Part shown: positions 18,204 through 27,431 of the stretch, one piece after another
How positions within the stretch are numbered: position 1 is the stretch's first letter
Layout of the letters: each line of letters starts with the position of its first letter
Assembly (NCBI GenBank): GCA_945861635.1
Contig: CAMAWH010000008.1
Span: 1-64,000, forward strand
Length of the DNA stretch: 64,000 bases
Reading direction: 5' to 3'
Origin: Klebsiella pneumoniae
GTDB taxonomy: Bacteria; Myxococcota_A; UBA796; SXON01
Translations under genes and position numbers: made by a program
Notes under the pieces: generated by a model
The model's input: only the letters and a program-made list of their open reading frames with translations
Databases searched by the model: none
Told to the model about the DNA's origin: nothing

Positions 18204-18827
18204 ATGGACGTACGCGTCGTTGGCGAGGATGGCGATCGGATCTGGCTGTACAAGCCCGCCGGCGTCCCGTGCTTTCCGCCCCATGGCAATCCAGACGGGG
18301 ACAGCGTTCTGGCGCAATTGCTCGCCCTCGGATTGGATCGCGGTGGCGCGTGGCCGGATGGGTTCGCGGGCGGGATTGCGCATCGCTTGGACACGGCGAC
18401 GGACGGGCTTTTGCTCGTCGCCCGTCACCCGGCCGCGCTCCATCGCCTGCGGGAAGAGTGGGGACAACTAAGGAAATTCTATCGATTCCGTAGTGACGGC
18501 GTCGTCACGGACGGGAGCGCCGCGGTGACGCCGATCACGGTCGAGCTCGCGCACCACCCCAACCGCAAGGACCGGATGGTGGCTCGGCGTGGCCCGCGAA
18601 CGACCCATCGAGGGCGCTGGTATCCGGCCTGGACCGCGATTTCGGATCTCGGGAATGGCTGGTGGGAAGCTGAGATACGGACGGGCGTCATGCATCAGGT
18701 ACGCGTGCATGCAGCCTTCGTGGGGCTGCCGCTGGTGGGCGATGCGATCTACGGTGGTGCCGCCGGGGAGTTCCGGCTGACCCACGTGCGCGTCGTGGGG
18801 CCGGGGTGGCTCTCCCCCGCGTTATGA
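18204..18827 (+). CDS. RluA-family pseudouridine synthase
   Basis: 207 residues. The catalytic motif is AHRLDTATDGLLL with Asp63 as the nucleophile (family pattern HRLDxxTSG). Other conserved blocks: WLYKPAGVPCFPPHG near 14-28, KFYRFRSDG, and the C-terminal TGVMHQVRVHAAFVGLPLVG with GDAIYGG. It converts specific uridines in rRNA or tRNA to pseudouridine. No S4 domain precedes the catalytic domain, as in short RluA/TruC-like members. The target site cannot be read from the sequence. It starts 34 bases from the divergent GT-C-like gene. Confidence 0.9.
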   Translation: MDVRVVGEDGDRIWLYKPAGVPCFPPHGNPDGDSVLAQLLALGLDRGGAWPDGFAGGIAHRLDTATDGLLLVARHPAALHRLREEWGQLRKFYRFRSDGVVTDGSAAVTPITVELAHHPNRKDRMVARRGPRTTHRGRWYPAWTAISDLGNGWWEAEIRTGVMHQVRVHAAFVGLPLVGDAIYGGAAGEFRLTHVRVVGPGWLSPAL

Positions 18828-18833
18828 GCCGGC

Positions 18834-19628
18834 ATGGCGTGGTTTGATCGCTGCCGCGGGGAGCTGGACGCCGGGGCGGCTGCCCAGCGGTTGTCGGAGG
18901 CGGTCAACGCGGCAGGGGTCACCGCCGCGCTGGCAACGGCGTGCGGGCCGGTTGGGTTGCGCCGGTTTGTGGTGCGCTTCGATCAGAAGGGCGGGCGTCT
19001 CCGCGTGACGGGCCTGGAAAGTGAGCGGCTCGTTGGTGGCGGGGGCCCTCCAAGCGCAGCGTCCTTCGATGCCGCAGCAGGAACGATTGAAGTTTCCCTT
19101 ACGATGCTTCGCCGCACGCTCGCTCCGCCGTTCGTCTTCAGTCGGGGGGCGTTGGGTGTGCTGCGCGATGAAGACGGTGAGCTCGACATCACGTTCCGGT
19201 TCGATGAAGATGGAGACACCTTCAGCCTGCGCAATTTGTCGATGCCAGCAGGAGACGCGGCGCCGATTGAGCACCCCGACTACCTGCGCGCGCTTCAATT
19301 CTGGGAGGGAAGGATTGCGCCGGTACGGGCGCGGTGGATCGTGCCTCGCGTGGACCATTGGGAATGGTCGGACGGCTGGTTGCAGCTTGGGGAAGAGCGT
19401 TTTCGCGTCGATCCCATCGCGACGTTTCACCCGGGGCAGGCGCGCTTCGAGTGGATGGTGGAAACACCCGTCGGAGACGAAGCCCCGTTCGTGGAGCCGG
19501 AGCTGACGGTGGAAATGAGCGCCGCGATGGAGTTGGCGGTCTTCGCGGCGGCCAAGATGGGGTGCGTCGGCATTGTTCAGGGCACGATCGACAACGGCAT
19601 GATCTGGTTCGGCGGCGTCCGAGGGTAG
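18834..19628 (+). CDS. Unknown cytoplasmic protein
   Basis: 264 residues, six bases after the pseudouridine synthase and probably co-transcribed. There is no leader or membrane helix. The sequence is acidic with alternating beta and helical segments (LRRFVVRFDQKGGRLRVTGL, ELDITFRFDEDGDTFSLRNL, DGWLQLGEERFRVDPIATFH). The last ~40 residues (MELAVFAAAKMGCVGIVQGT, then DNGMIWFGG) form a hydrophobic module. I do not recognise the family. It ends seven bases before the stop of the convergent HTTM gene. Confidence 0.6.
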   Translation: MAWFDRCRGELDAGAAAQRLSEAVNAAGVTAALATACGPVGLRRFVVRFDQKGGRLRVTGLESERLVGGGGPPSAASFDAAAGTIEVSLTMLRRTLAPPFVFSRGALGVLRDEDGELDITFRFDEDGDTFSLRNLSMPAGDAAPIEHPDYLRALQFWEGRIAPVRARWIVPRVDHWEWSDGWLQLGEERFRVDPIATFHPGQARFEWMVETPVGDEAPFVEPELTVEMSAAMELAVFAAAKMGCVGIVQGTIDNGMIWFGGVRG

Positions 19629-19635
19629 TCGCAGC

Positions 19636-20589
19636 TTACGACGTTTTTGCGCGGAGGAATCGCGGCCATTCGTCGGGATGTACGAACGCGGGGTACATCG
19701 CCAGCATAGCCCACGGGAAGATACCGAGGTTCATCGTCATCGCGATGCCCATGTGCAGCAGCACCCCGACGAGCACCCAGAGCCGCAGGGGGGCCACGCG
19801 GTTGCACTGCGCGCGAAGCCACCCCGCGCGTTGCCGGGTGAGGCGGTACCAATACACGAGCGGAATGAGGGCGGCGGTGTACTCGAACGCCATCGTTGCG
19901 GCGGTTGCGAGCTGGGTGAGCGGGTAGATGGTCCGGAGCCAGCCAAACGGAACCCTTGCGATGGCCGGGTCCTGCAAAACAATGTAGAGCGCGGAGAATC
20001 CGCCGAGCGGGGACCACGCGACGGCGGTTTTCTGCAAGCCCGCGGCGAAGTACATCACCGCGATCTGGAGAACGATCAGGTGGCGGGGCCACGAGGGCAC
20101 GCTCGCGAGGCGGGCGCCCGGCGAGCGCCCCAGAAGATCGGCTAACGAAAGCGCATTTCCGCTCCCGGATAGCGCCAGGATGGCGACGATATTGCGCAGC
20201 AAGAGGTCGATGCCGCGGTCGGCCGGCGAGAGTACGCGAGCAAACTGGGCGTACAACACGAGGAGTACCAGCGCCGAGAGTCGGGGAAAGATGCCGACCG
20301 TGAGGAACAGCGCGGCGCCGAACGCGACCGCCCAACCAAACCAGGCGGTGTCCGCGGTGGCGGGAAGCAGGGCGTAGAGCCAGGGCACCGGGTTTGTACC
20401 GGTGGGATTCCCCAATCCGCCGACCTCGGCGGGGCCCCATATGGGCACGACCAGCTCGAGCCGCGCCATTTCGGCGAGATCGAAGGTGATGACCGCGCCG
20501 ACACCGATGCGAACGAGCGCCAGCGTCCGCGGCGACTCGCGCTGATCCCAGAGTTCCGCCCAGCTCTCCCATCGCTCTCGAATACTCAT
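19636..20589 (-). CDS. HTTM-domain membrane protein
   Basis: 317 residues with about seven membrane helices. Early residues SPRTLALVRIGVGAVITFDL and the middle GSGNALSLADLLG and LQIAVMYFAAGLQKT match the HTTM domain, the membrane core shared with vitamin K-dependent gamma-glutamyl carboxylase. The family Lys/Thr cluster (GLQKT) is present. Bacterial HTTM proteins are mostly uncharacterised; DCC/HTTM proteins have been proposed to carry out redox or carboxylation chemistry. The start overlaps the stop of the upstream partner gene (20586-20589), so the pair is likely to function together. Confidence 0.75.
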   Translation of the reverse strand: MSIRERWESWAELWDQRESPRTLALVRIGVGAVITFDLAEMARLELVVPIWGPAEVGGLGNPTGTNPVPWLYALLPATADTAWFGWAVAFGAALFLTVGIFPRLSALVLLVLYAQFARVLSPADRGIDLLLRNIVAILALSGSGNALSLADLLGRSPGARLASVPSWPRHLIVLQIAVMYFAAGLQKTAVAWSPLGGFSALYIVLQDPAIARVPFGWLRTIYPLTQLATAATMAFEYTAALIPLVYWYRLTRQRAGWLRAQCNRVAPLRLWVLVGVLLHMGIAMTMNLGIFPWAMLAMYPAFVHPDEWPRFLRAKTS

Positions 20590-21224
20590 CGGGTCACGAC
20601 GCGGGTGATCCCGCGGCCTTCTTCTCTTACACCCAGCGGGTCTTCTCCCGGTTCAAAAGTGTGGACCTTGACATACGAAACCCGCACGGCGGTTGCAGCC
20701 GGGTCGGCCAGAAACACCTGATCCGCCGCCCACCGACAAAACCGTGGAAACGGCTTTCCGACCTTCTCGGAATACGAATCGTACACCCCCCGCATACGAC
20801 GATAGCGCAGCTGCGGTCCGAGGAAGTCGTGGTCGGGGTCGAGCGCGGCATACAGCCGCGTCCAGTCCTTGCCCTTTCCGCGCGACTCGATGACGAGACG
20901 TTTCGGAAACCGGTCGGGATAACTGAATAATCCCCAGTTCTGCCCCGTGCCTGTCCAGCGTTCAGCGGGCTTGAGGGGCGCCAGCAGGAATCGGCGAATG
21001 GCGGCGCCGCCGCTGGCCCAACGGAAGCCGGTGTCGGCGACCTCACCCGCGGTGGCCTCGACGCCGATCGTGCCCAACAGGCGGGAAACCCGCTGAAACT
21101 CGTCGGATGCCATCATCGTGTCGAAGTCCTTCCGATGGGCGCTGCGGGCCAGGGGCGAGGCGTCAACCCCCATGCCGACGAGAACGGTGAGCAACAGGGC
21201 GGCCCGGACGTCCCGCCAGCGCAT
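20586..21224 (-). CDS. Secreted unknown protein, partner of HTTM gene
   Basis: 212 residues: a leader (ALLLTVLVGMGVDASPLA), then a soluble domain with RWTGTGQNWGLFSYPDRFPK, WTRLYAALDPDHDFLGPQLR and FPRFCRWAADQVF. The W-T-x-x-G-Q-N-W-G-x-F pattern is what is usually seen in small proteins encoded next to bacterial HTTM genes. It is coupled at both ends: its ATG shares a base with the greB stop (TAATG at 21222-21226) and its stop overlaps the HTTM start. It may be the periplasmic part of an HTTM complex; that is inferred from context. Confidence 0.6.
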   Translation of the reverse strand: MRWRDVRAALLLTVLVGMGVDASPLARSAHRKDFDTMMASDEFQRVSRLLGTIGVEATAGEVADTGFRWASGGAAIRRFLLAPLKPAERWTGTGQNWGLFSYPDRFPKRLVIESRGKGKDWTRLYAALDPDHDFLGPQLRYRRMRGVYDSYSEKVGKPFPRFCRWAADQVFLADPAATAVRVSYVKVHTFEPGEDPLGVREEGRGITRVVTR

Positions 21225-21694
21225 TACTGTGGCCAGCGCACAGCCAGAATGGTCACTTCCCGCTTTCCACGCGGGGTTTCAAACACCGTCGTATCTCCGA
21301 CCGCGTGCGTCAGCAGCGCGCGCCCCAGCGGGGAAACGTACGAGATGACGCGCGCATCCGTGTCCACCTCATCCTCCCCCCGGATCGTCCACACTTGCGT
21401 CGCGCCCTCCTCATCTTCGATCTCGACGGTTGCGCCGAACATGACGACGTCACCCGACAGTTTTGTTGGGTCAACGACGTCGAGGGCGTCCAGACGTTTT
21501 TTCAGAAAGTTCAAGCGCCGGTCGATTTCACGCATGCGCTGCTTTCCGTAGATGTACTCGCTGTTTTCAGAGCGATCTCCGAGGGATGCGGCCCAGCCGA
21601 CCTCGGCCGTGATGCGGGGACGTTCCTTGCGCAGGAGCCAGTTGTACTCCTCCACGATCTTCCGGTACCCGTCCGGTGTGATGTAGGAAGGCAT
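21224..21694 (-). CDS. greB: Transcription elongation factor GreB
   Basis: 156 residues from the ATG at 21692-21694, the normal GreB length; longer upstream reading runs across an unrelated plus-strand lipoprotein gene. The N-terminal coiled coil includes YNWLLRKERPRITAEVGWAA and the catalytic-tip acidic motif LGDRSENSEY, which in GreA/GreB reaches into the RNA polymerase channel to stimulate cleavage of backtracked RNA. The C-terminal FKBP-like domain has FGATVEIEDEEG, ISYVSPLGRALL and GDTTVFETPRGKREVTIL. It is the first gene of a three-gene coupled unit with the secreted protein and HTTM. Confidence 0.93.
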   Translation of the reverse strand: MPSYITPDGYRKIVEEYNWLLRKERPRITAEVGWAASLGDRSENSEYIYGKQRMREIDRRLNFLKKRLDALDVVDPTKLSGDVVMFGATVEIEDEEGATQVWTIRGEDEVDTDARVISYVSPLGRALLTHAVGDTTVFETPRGKREVTILAVRWPQ

Positions 21695-21712
21695 GTCACT
21701 CAGGCTATCCCG

Positions 21713-22108
21713 ATGTTTCTGCTTCTGTCCCTTGCGTGCGCCCCTGAAAAGGAGGACGAGTCGGCGTGTCCGTCGTTTCCCGACGACGCGGAGGCCCCCC
21801 CGGATGTGCTGACCGAGGACGACGATTGCGGGTACTGGTCGGTGACGTCGGGAGAGCAGTTCTTTGTGAGCTTCCACCTGAAGGATGCCATCGAGGAGAG
21901 CGGCAGCAGTGACGCGGAGGACGCGTGCGAGGTCTCGCTGGGGGAGAGCCTTTCGCTCCCCTACGGCAACGGCGCGTACGGCAATCTCGCGGGGGACGGC
22001 CCGAAGTGGACGTCGCAAATCCTTCCCGGTGACGCCATCGAGAGCACGACCGTCGACTTCCTGTGCTTCGACGATACGGAGTGGCACGCAAAGGTTCGCG
22101 TCGAGTGA
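21713..22108 (+). CDS. Small acidic lipoprotein
   Basis: 131 residues from the ATG at 21713, divergent from greB (19 bases between starts). The leader MFLLLSLAC has a lipobox with Cys at residue 9, followed by an acidic, Pro-rich linker (EKEDESACPSFPDDAEAPPD). The mature part has four further Cys residues and motifs such as EQFFVSFHLKDAIEESGSSD and NLAGDGPKWTSQILPGD. Family not recognised. It is likely anchored in the inner or outer membrane. A larger lipoprotein gene begins 28 bases downstream, so the two may share a transcript. Confidence 0.6.
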   Translation: MFLLLSLACAPEKEDESACPSFPDDAEAPPDVLTEDDDCGYWSVTSGEQFFVSFHLKDAIEESGSSDAEDACEVSLGESLSLPYGNGAYGNLAGDGPKWTSQILPGDAIESTTVDFLCFDDTEWHAKVRVE

Positions 22109-22136
22109 GGGGAGGTAGCCGGAGAGCACAGGCCGT

Positions 22137-24698
22137 GTGAAAGGCCGCTGCCTGCGGAGAGTTGTCATGTTTGCCGTGCTCGCCCTACTTGCCTGTGACG
22201 GCGGTCCCGTCGTCACTACGACATCGTCCGCCGGAAAGGTCGTGTCGGCGCCAACCTACGAAGAACGTGCGGGATTGGCGTGGCGTGCGGTGGATAGCGT
22301 CCGCCTGTCCGAAGGCGCGATTGCGGTGATTCAGAAGGTGGGAACTTCGGTGGCGATCGACGTGCCGGACCGGGTATCTGGCGTTCCAAAGGAGACAAAA
22401 GTTCTGGATCTGCGCACGGATCCTGCGGTAGCCGCCGCGCTGTACGGGACCAACGAAGTGGCGCTCGCGGACGCGCTGCGTGCGGCCGGCGCCAAGATGT
22501 TGATCGTTCACACCGACGTCCGCGCCTCCTTTGACCGCGACTCCCACGTACTCTCGCGGTTGTACCGTCACGATCAGCTCGATCGCTTTCAGCTCATTCG
22601 CGTCGAGGACGGCGCGTTCGTGTACCTCGTCGTGGACCAGCCGTTGCAATTCTCGGCGGAGTTGGCGGCGCAATCGGTTGTGTGGCTGCGCGCGGCGCTG
22701 AGCGAACAGCATCCGCCGCCGTTTCCCGCCGTTCCGGCGGAGCGCTCGAATTGGATGCTCGTGACGTCGATCCGCGGTCAAGGCCAGGAGCTGGCGTTCT
22801 CCCTCGCGGAGGCACCAACGCTGGACCGGGCGCTGGCCGAAGCGGCCGTCGACCTGGAGACGATGTATCGGCGGCAGCGCGAGATCATGGGCTTTCCCCG
22901 CCTGTCTGTCGGAATGGCGAACTATCTGATCGACATCCATCGCATCAAGGAACGCGCCGATGTTGAGCCGCGGGACGAGGAAACGCTGCAGTCGTTGTGG
23001 GAGATGGGCATTGATGGTGCCATTCTCGTGCATCGCGCCACCGACGAGGAGAAGGCGGCCGGGAAGAAGAACCAGAGCGGCGTTTGGCCGGGATCCGTGG
23101 CCGCGACCCGCGGGATTACCAAGGCCGATCCTTTCCTTCGCGCCTTGGCGCGCGACTTCAAATGGGACAGCGTGCGGCCGTGGCGAGATGAGTACGTGTC
23201 ACTCGAAATCATCCGCGACACCCATTACGCTGAGGTTGCGGAGGGAGGGGTCGCCCCAATGCTACGGGGAACCTACGATGTTCCGCTGTCGTTCGTGAAT
23301 CTGGATACGGTGACGGCGTCGATCATCAACGCCGGGGAATGGTGGTTGGCGAACCTCCAACCGGATGGCTCGGTGACCTACAAGTTCTGGCCGGAAGACA
23401 ACCGGTATTCGGACGAGTACAACCACGTTCGGCATGAGCTCGCAACGTGGAACCTGTGGCAGGCGTATACGCTGGATCCTCGCCCAGAGTTCCTTGAGGG
23501 AGCGATCCGCTCTCAGAACTGGACGTTGCAATCGACGCAGGTCCGGAACCGCGGGAACATGGTTGATTGGGAGCGGGCCATCGTCGATAACAGCAAATAC
23601 AGAGACGAGATCAACGAGAAGGGGATGGCGTATTTCACGTACGCCAACAATACCAAGCTCGGAAGCGCTGTTGTCGGGCTGTTCGGCATGATCGAGACGG
23701 CCCGCGCAACCAATGACCATTCGAAGGATGAGTTGCTTCGCCAAATCGGACGGTACGTCCTGGTTTCTCAGCTTGAGAACGGATCGTTTCGCCCCTACTG
23801 GGTTCCGCCGGGTCACGCCTACGAGCATTCGGTCAACGACATTGTCCCCGGAGAGGCGGCGTTGTCGCTCGTGTACCTCGCGGAGTACTTCGACGATCCA
23901 CAATACCTCGACGTGCTCCCTGCGTTTTTCGCCTACTACAAGCCGTGGTTTGAGCAGCGCGCGAGTGCGCGTTCGGCCGGCGGGCCCTGGCCGGCGTACA
24001 CGTATGACAACGCGACGCGGTTGGAGTTGGTGCAGTTCGGTCCGTGGACGGTCATGGCGGCGGACGCCTACGTCCATGCGCGCCCGCAGGCCAAGGATGT
24101 GGCAGAATTTGGCTTGGCAGTAGGAAAATGGATGGTCGAAAGCTACGAATACCGCGGCGATCGGTCCCCGTGGTCGGACTATGTAGGCGGTTACTACAAA
24201 TTCGAGGGAGAACTGCCCGCGATGCAGGCGTTCTGCTACGCGGAAGGAACGGCGGCGGCCTACCATCTGGCGCTGCTCGCGGATCCCAAACAAGCGGCGT
24301 ACTTCGAACTGGCGACGCGGGAGTCCGTGCGGTTTGGCTTCGCGATGCAACACGACGGGATTGACGCGGTGGCGTTCTCGCGCGCCAACGAGATCAAGGG
24401 CGGTGTGAAATACGCGATGAACGAGCCGAAAGTTCGCGTGGACTACACCTACCACATGCAGTCTTCGCTCGTGCAGTGGCTCCGCGCCGCGAAGATCGAC
24501 CCGAACCTGCCGGAGATTGCTCGTGCAACGCCGGATGCCAAGATGCGCACGCTCTTGCGTTGGATGGACATGCCGGGCTACCGCTCGGAGGGTGCGTTCG
24601 TACGCACGAGCGTTCCGGGGTTGCCGAGCGTGGCGGGAAAGCTGCCGCCATCGCTGGTTCAGCCGCTGCGTGACGACAGCGAGGGCGGTGGGGAATAG
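22137..24698 (+). CDS. Large lipoprotein with C-terminal alpha/alpha-toroid domain
   Basis: 853 residues from a GTG (an ATG ten codons later also works); GGAG lies upstream. The leader RRVVMFAVLALLAC ends in a lipobox Cys. The N-terminal ~330 residues are an unrecognised alpha/beta region. From about 370 to 800 there are repeated helical hairpins (NAGEWWLANLQPDGSVTYKF, NHVRHELATWNLWQAYTLDP, QIGRYVLVSQLENGSFRPYW, VPGEAALSLVYLAEYFDDPQ) typical of six-hairpin glycosidases, lyases and C5-epimerases. The motifs point to a carbohydrate-active or epimerase-like fold, but the catalytic residues cannot be assigned. Envelope location is inferred from the lipobox. Confidence 0.7.
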   Translation: MKGRCLRRVVMFAVLALLACDGGPVVTTTSSAGKVVSAPTYEERAGLAWRAVDSVRLSEGAIAVIQKVGTSVAIDVPDRVSGVPKETKVLDLRTDPAVAAALYGTNEVALADALRAAGAKMLIVHTDVRASFDRDSHVLSRLYRHDQLDRFQLIRVEDGAFVYLVVDQPLQFSAELAAQSVVWLRAALSEQHPPPFPAVPAERSNWMLVTSIRGQGQELAFSLAEAPTLDRALAEAAVDLETMYRRQREIMGFPRLSVGMANYLIDIHRIKERADVEPRDEETLQSLWEMGIDGAILVHRATDEEKAAGKKNQSGVWPGSVAATRGITKADPFLRALARDFKWDSVRPWRDEYVSLEIIRDTHYAEVAEGGVAPMLRGTYDVPLSFVNLDTVTASIINAGEWWLANLQPDGSVTYKFWPEDNRYSDEYNHVRHELATWNLWQAYTLDPRPEFLEGAIRSQNWTLQSTQVRNRGNMVDWERAIVDNSKYRDEINEKGMAYFTYANNTKLGSAVVGLFGMIETARATNDHSKDELLRQIGRYVLVSQLENGSFRPYWVPPGHAYEHSVNDIVPGEAALSLVYLAEYFDDPQYLDVLPAFFAYYKPWFEQRASARSAGGPWPAYTYDNATRLELVQFGPWTVMAADAYVHARPQAKDVAEFGLAVGKWMVESYEYRGDRSPWSDYVGGYYKFEGELPAMQAFCYAEGTAAAYHLALLADPKQAAYFELATRESVRFGFAMQHDGIDAVAFSRANEIKGGVKYAMNEPKVRVDYTYHMQSSLVQWLRAAKIDPNLPEIARATPDAKMRTLLRWMDMPGYRSEGAFVRTSVPGLPSVAGKLPPSLVQPLRDDSEGGGE

Positions 24699-24720
24699 CG
24701 ATGTGCCGTCGGGCCGGCGG

Positions 24721-25932
24721 CTACCACCCCTTGTGCCAGTCCCAGAAGGAGTCGGCCCACCTCGCATTTCCGTTATCGCTCTGCACCACCGGACGTGGGT
24801 GGTAGTTCGTTTCGGTCGGTCGGCCGGTTATGCCCTCCGTGACAAGGCTTCCGACCCAATCGCCCTTCGCATACACGCGATCGATCTGACGACGAATGGC
24901 GGCGACGTCGGCGTCCGTCACGACCCCGTTGGACGTCGCCTTGTAGAACTGTACGGTGACGCGGACGGGAAAGCGGGTGTCGCGCTCGATGGGCAGGTCG
25001 TGGAACTCGGTGAACGGGCCCTCGACCGGCCCGTGCGAGACGACCGCCTGCTCGACATCGCTGGATTTGGTGGCCGACGAGGGGGCTGCCATTTCCGCGG
25101 CGCCGCCAGTCCCGTTTCCGTAGCCATCGTAGCCGTAGTACGTCGGGCGCGGCTTTTGCTTGAGCGGCACCTGGACGAGAAGGACGACGCTCAGTCCGCT
25201 GTCTTCGCTGATGGGGCCGTTGTAGCCGACGTCGTCGCGCCAATCGGAGAGGCGCTCGGCCGTGAACGGCGCGCGTTCGCCGTTGTCGTTGAAATACAGG
25301 GCTTCCGACAGGTAGCCGCCCTCGTTCTCGATGACCTGCATGCTCGTGCCCTCGCGCGTGGCGATGATGGCGAGGTCAGCCGGATTGCCAGGGTAGCTCT
25401 GGTAGTTGTAGAGCACGGGCGTGAATGTGGCAGAGCCAGACAGCGGAATCGGCAGAAAGCACGCCTGCGCGCTGACCAGCACGTAGTCGTCGCGGCTGGA
25501 CCAGAGCGACGAGCGATTGCCGGTCCAACTGGATGCGTCATGCAGGTACGAGCGAGGGTGCTGAAGGATATCGGCGATCGACACCGGTCGCAGCGAGCGA
25601 TTGCGTTCATTCCCAACCTTCAACCAGAACTCATCGCTTCGAACGTCCGCGGTTTTGTCCGTGAAATTGTCGAATCGAAAGACGGGCATGGGATGGAGCG
25701 CACCGCGGGCGTCGCGCACGCCAATCGTCATGTCGGAGATGTTCGGCCCCATGGAGGATCCCTTCGAACGCCCGGTGTCCTCCCACGTGACGTTCACGAC
25801 ATTCAGCCCGTGCCGCGCCGCCATCGACTGCACGCTTTGGTTCCAGACCATTTGCTCGACCTGGGCGATGGTGTTGTCGAATTGGTGACGCCAGGAGCCG
25901 GCTTCGGCCGTGTCGAAAAGAAGGGCAAACAC
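24721..25932 (-). CDS. Unknown beta-rich protein
   Basis: 403 residues from a GTG with a strong GGAGG five bases before it, so the start is well supported. No leader follows; the first residues are VFALLFDTAEAGSWRHQFDN, so it is probably cytoplasmic. The sequence is rich in aromatic and polar residues with blocks such as NVTWEDTGRSKGSSMGPNIS, RSYLHDASSWTGNRSSLW, ACFLPIPLSGSATFTPVLYN and EGTSMQVIENEGGYLSEALY. A Gly/Tyr/Ala-rich insert lies near 265-290 (YYGYDGYGNGTGGAAEMAA). Family and function are not recognised. It is convergent with the toroid lipoprotein and divergent from the ArnT-like gene. Confidence 0.65.
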   Translation of the reverse strand: MFALLFDTAEAGSWRHQFDNTIAQVEQMVWNQSVQSMAARHGLNVVNVTWEDTGRSKGSSMGPNISDMTIGVRDARGALHPMPVFRFDNFTDKTADVRSDEFWLKVGNERNRSLRPVSIADILQHPRSYLHDASSWTGNRSSLWSSRDDYVLVSAQACFLPIPLSGSATFTPVLYNYQSYPGNPADLAIIATREGTSMQVIENEGGYLSEALYFNDNGERAPFTAERLSDWRDDVGYNGPISEDSGLSVVLLVQVPLKQKPRPTYYGYDGYGNGTGGAAEMAAPSSATKSSDVEQAVVSHGPVEGPFTEFHDLPIERDTRFPVRVTVQFYKATSNGVVTDADVAAIRRQIDRVYAKGDWVGSLVTEGITGRPTETNYHPRPVVQSDNGNARWADSFWDWHKGW

Positions 25933-26012
25933 GGGACCTCCAAGGGGTGTGCGTCCACAACGGCGGAGGCGAACGCCTGCTTACAGTTGGATTCCGGTTA
26001 CGCGCAGCGGCG

Positions 26013-27431
26013 ATGTCGCGCCGCATCCTGCTCGTCCTGGAACTCGCCGTCGTGGCGCTCGCGCTGTTGCAGATCGGTGAGGTGGCATCGACCATGCGGG
26101 CACGCTGGTCGTTTCCCGGCGACATCGAGTGGATGGAAGGCGCAACGTTGGTGAGCGCAATGCGGGTGCGGGACGGCCTGCCGTTGTACGCGACCCCGTC
26201 GCCGGACTGGATTCCGTTCATCTACCCTCCACTCCATGCGTGGATACTCGGTGTTCTATCGCACGTATTTCCGCTCGGATACGGGCTGGGCCGGGCGGTG
26301 AGCATCGTCGGATTCGTCGGGAGCTGTGCCGCGCTCGCGTATGCCGCGCGACAGGAAGGCGCCCGGCTCGCGTCGGCGCTCGGCTGCGTGGGATTGTTCG
26401 TCGGCACCTACGAAAACAGCGGCACGTTCTTCGATCTTGTGCGCACAGACGCCCTGTCCATGGCGCTCCTAGGCTGGTCCCTTGCGCTGGGAGCCGGCAC
26501 GAGTGCGCGTTCTCACATCGCGAGCGGGTTGGTGCTGGCGCTCGCGTTCGTGTCGAAGCAGCACGTTGCGATGTTTGGCATCGTGATGGCGCCTGCGTTG
26601 GCCGTGCGCTTCGGCTGGCGACGGGGATTGGCCTTCGGTTTAGCGGCGGCGTTGCCTGCGCTCGCGTTCGTGGTCGCCATGAACGTCGCCAGCGATGGGC
26701 TATTTCTTCGGTTTCTGATCGAAGTGCCCGCCACCCATGGGATGGTGCGGGCGAGGCTGATCCCGGGCGCTCAGTTCGAGGTGTGGAAGGCGGCGCCCAT
26801 CACGCTGACCGCGGCGCTCGTCGGCGGCGTGTGGCTGTGGAGGCGCGCGTATTGGTCGCTGATCTCCGGGATGGCCCTGCTCGTCGTTTCGCTGATGCGG
26901 GGCCACACCGGCGGCTACTTGAACGTGTTGATACCGATGATGTGGGTGGTGTCACTGTGGCCCGCGCTTGCGATGCGTGAGCTGCGTTGGGCATGGGTTC
27001 CGCATGTCGGGCTCGTACTGCTCGGCGCACAGCTCTGGCAAGGCCGGGCGTCCCTGAGGAGGTTCGAGCCGCGCCCGGCGGACGTCGTCGAACTTTCCGC
27101 CTTGATTGAGGAGATCCGGGAACTCCCGGAGCCGGTGCTCATGCCGCACGCGCCGTACTACCCGGTGCTGGCGGGAAAAAAGCCGAGCTTCGGCCTGATC
27201 ACCTTGTGGGACATTGATCACGACGACGGCCCGTTCCGTGGCGGCGTGAAACGGATTCGCGATGCGATCACGGACCACCATTGGGCCAGCATCGTACTTC
27301 CCGATGACAAGCTCGGCTTTGGGCTGAAAGATGCCTACCGCCGCGACCACATCCTGCGCGCCCGTCCGGTCGCGACGAAGACCGGTTGGCCGGTGCGAAT
27401 TCGGAGCGTCTGGGTTCCGGACGTTCAGTAG
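26013..27431 (+). CDS. ArnT/GT39-like polytopic glycosyltransferase
   Basis: 472 residues from the ATG at 26013; the upstream in-frame GC-rich leader is not protein-like. About ten membrane helices. The first periplasmic loop has the GT-C signature GDIEWMEGATL with the acidic pair followed by DGLPLYATPSP and FIYPPLHAWILG, as in dolichyl-phosphate mannosyltransferase-like and ArnT-like enzymes that use polyprenyl-phosphate sugars. The C-terminal ~110 residues are soluble (ADVVELSALIEEIRELPEPV, KPSFGLITLWDIDHDDGPF). Sugar and acceptor are unknown. Its stop overlaps the convergent Asp-rich lipoprotein gene by seven bases. Confidence 0.75.
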   Translation: MSRRILLVLELAVVALALLQIGEVASTMRARWSFPGDIEWMEGATLVSAMRVRDGLPLYATPSPDWIPFIYPPLHAWILGVLSHVFPLGYGLGRAVSIVGFVGSCAALAYAARQEGARLASALGCVGLFVGTYENSGTFFDLVRTDALSMALLGWSLALGAGTSARSHIASGLVLALAFVSKQHVAMFGIVMAPALAVRFGWRRGLAFGLAAALPALAFVVAMNVASDGLFLRFLIEVPATHGMVRARLIPGAQFEVWKAAPITLTAALVGGVWLWRRAYWSLISGMALLVVSLMRGHTGGYLNVLIPMMWVVSLWPALAMRELRWAWVPHVGLVLLGAQLWQGRASLRRFEPRPADVVELSALIEEIRELPEPVLMPHAPYYPVLAGKKPSFGLITLWDIDHDDGPFRGGVKRIRDAITDHHWASIVLPDDKLGFGLKDAYRRDHILRARPVATKTGWPVRIRSVWVPDVQ

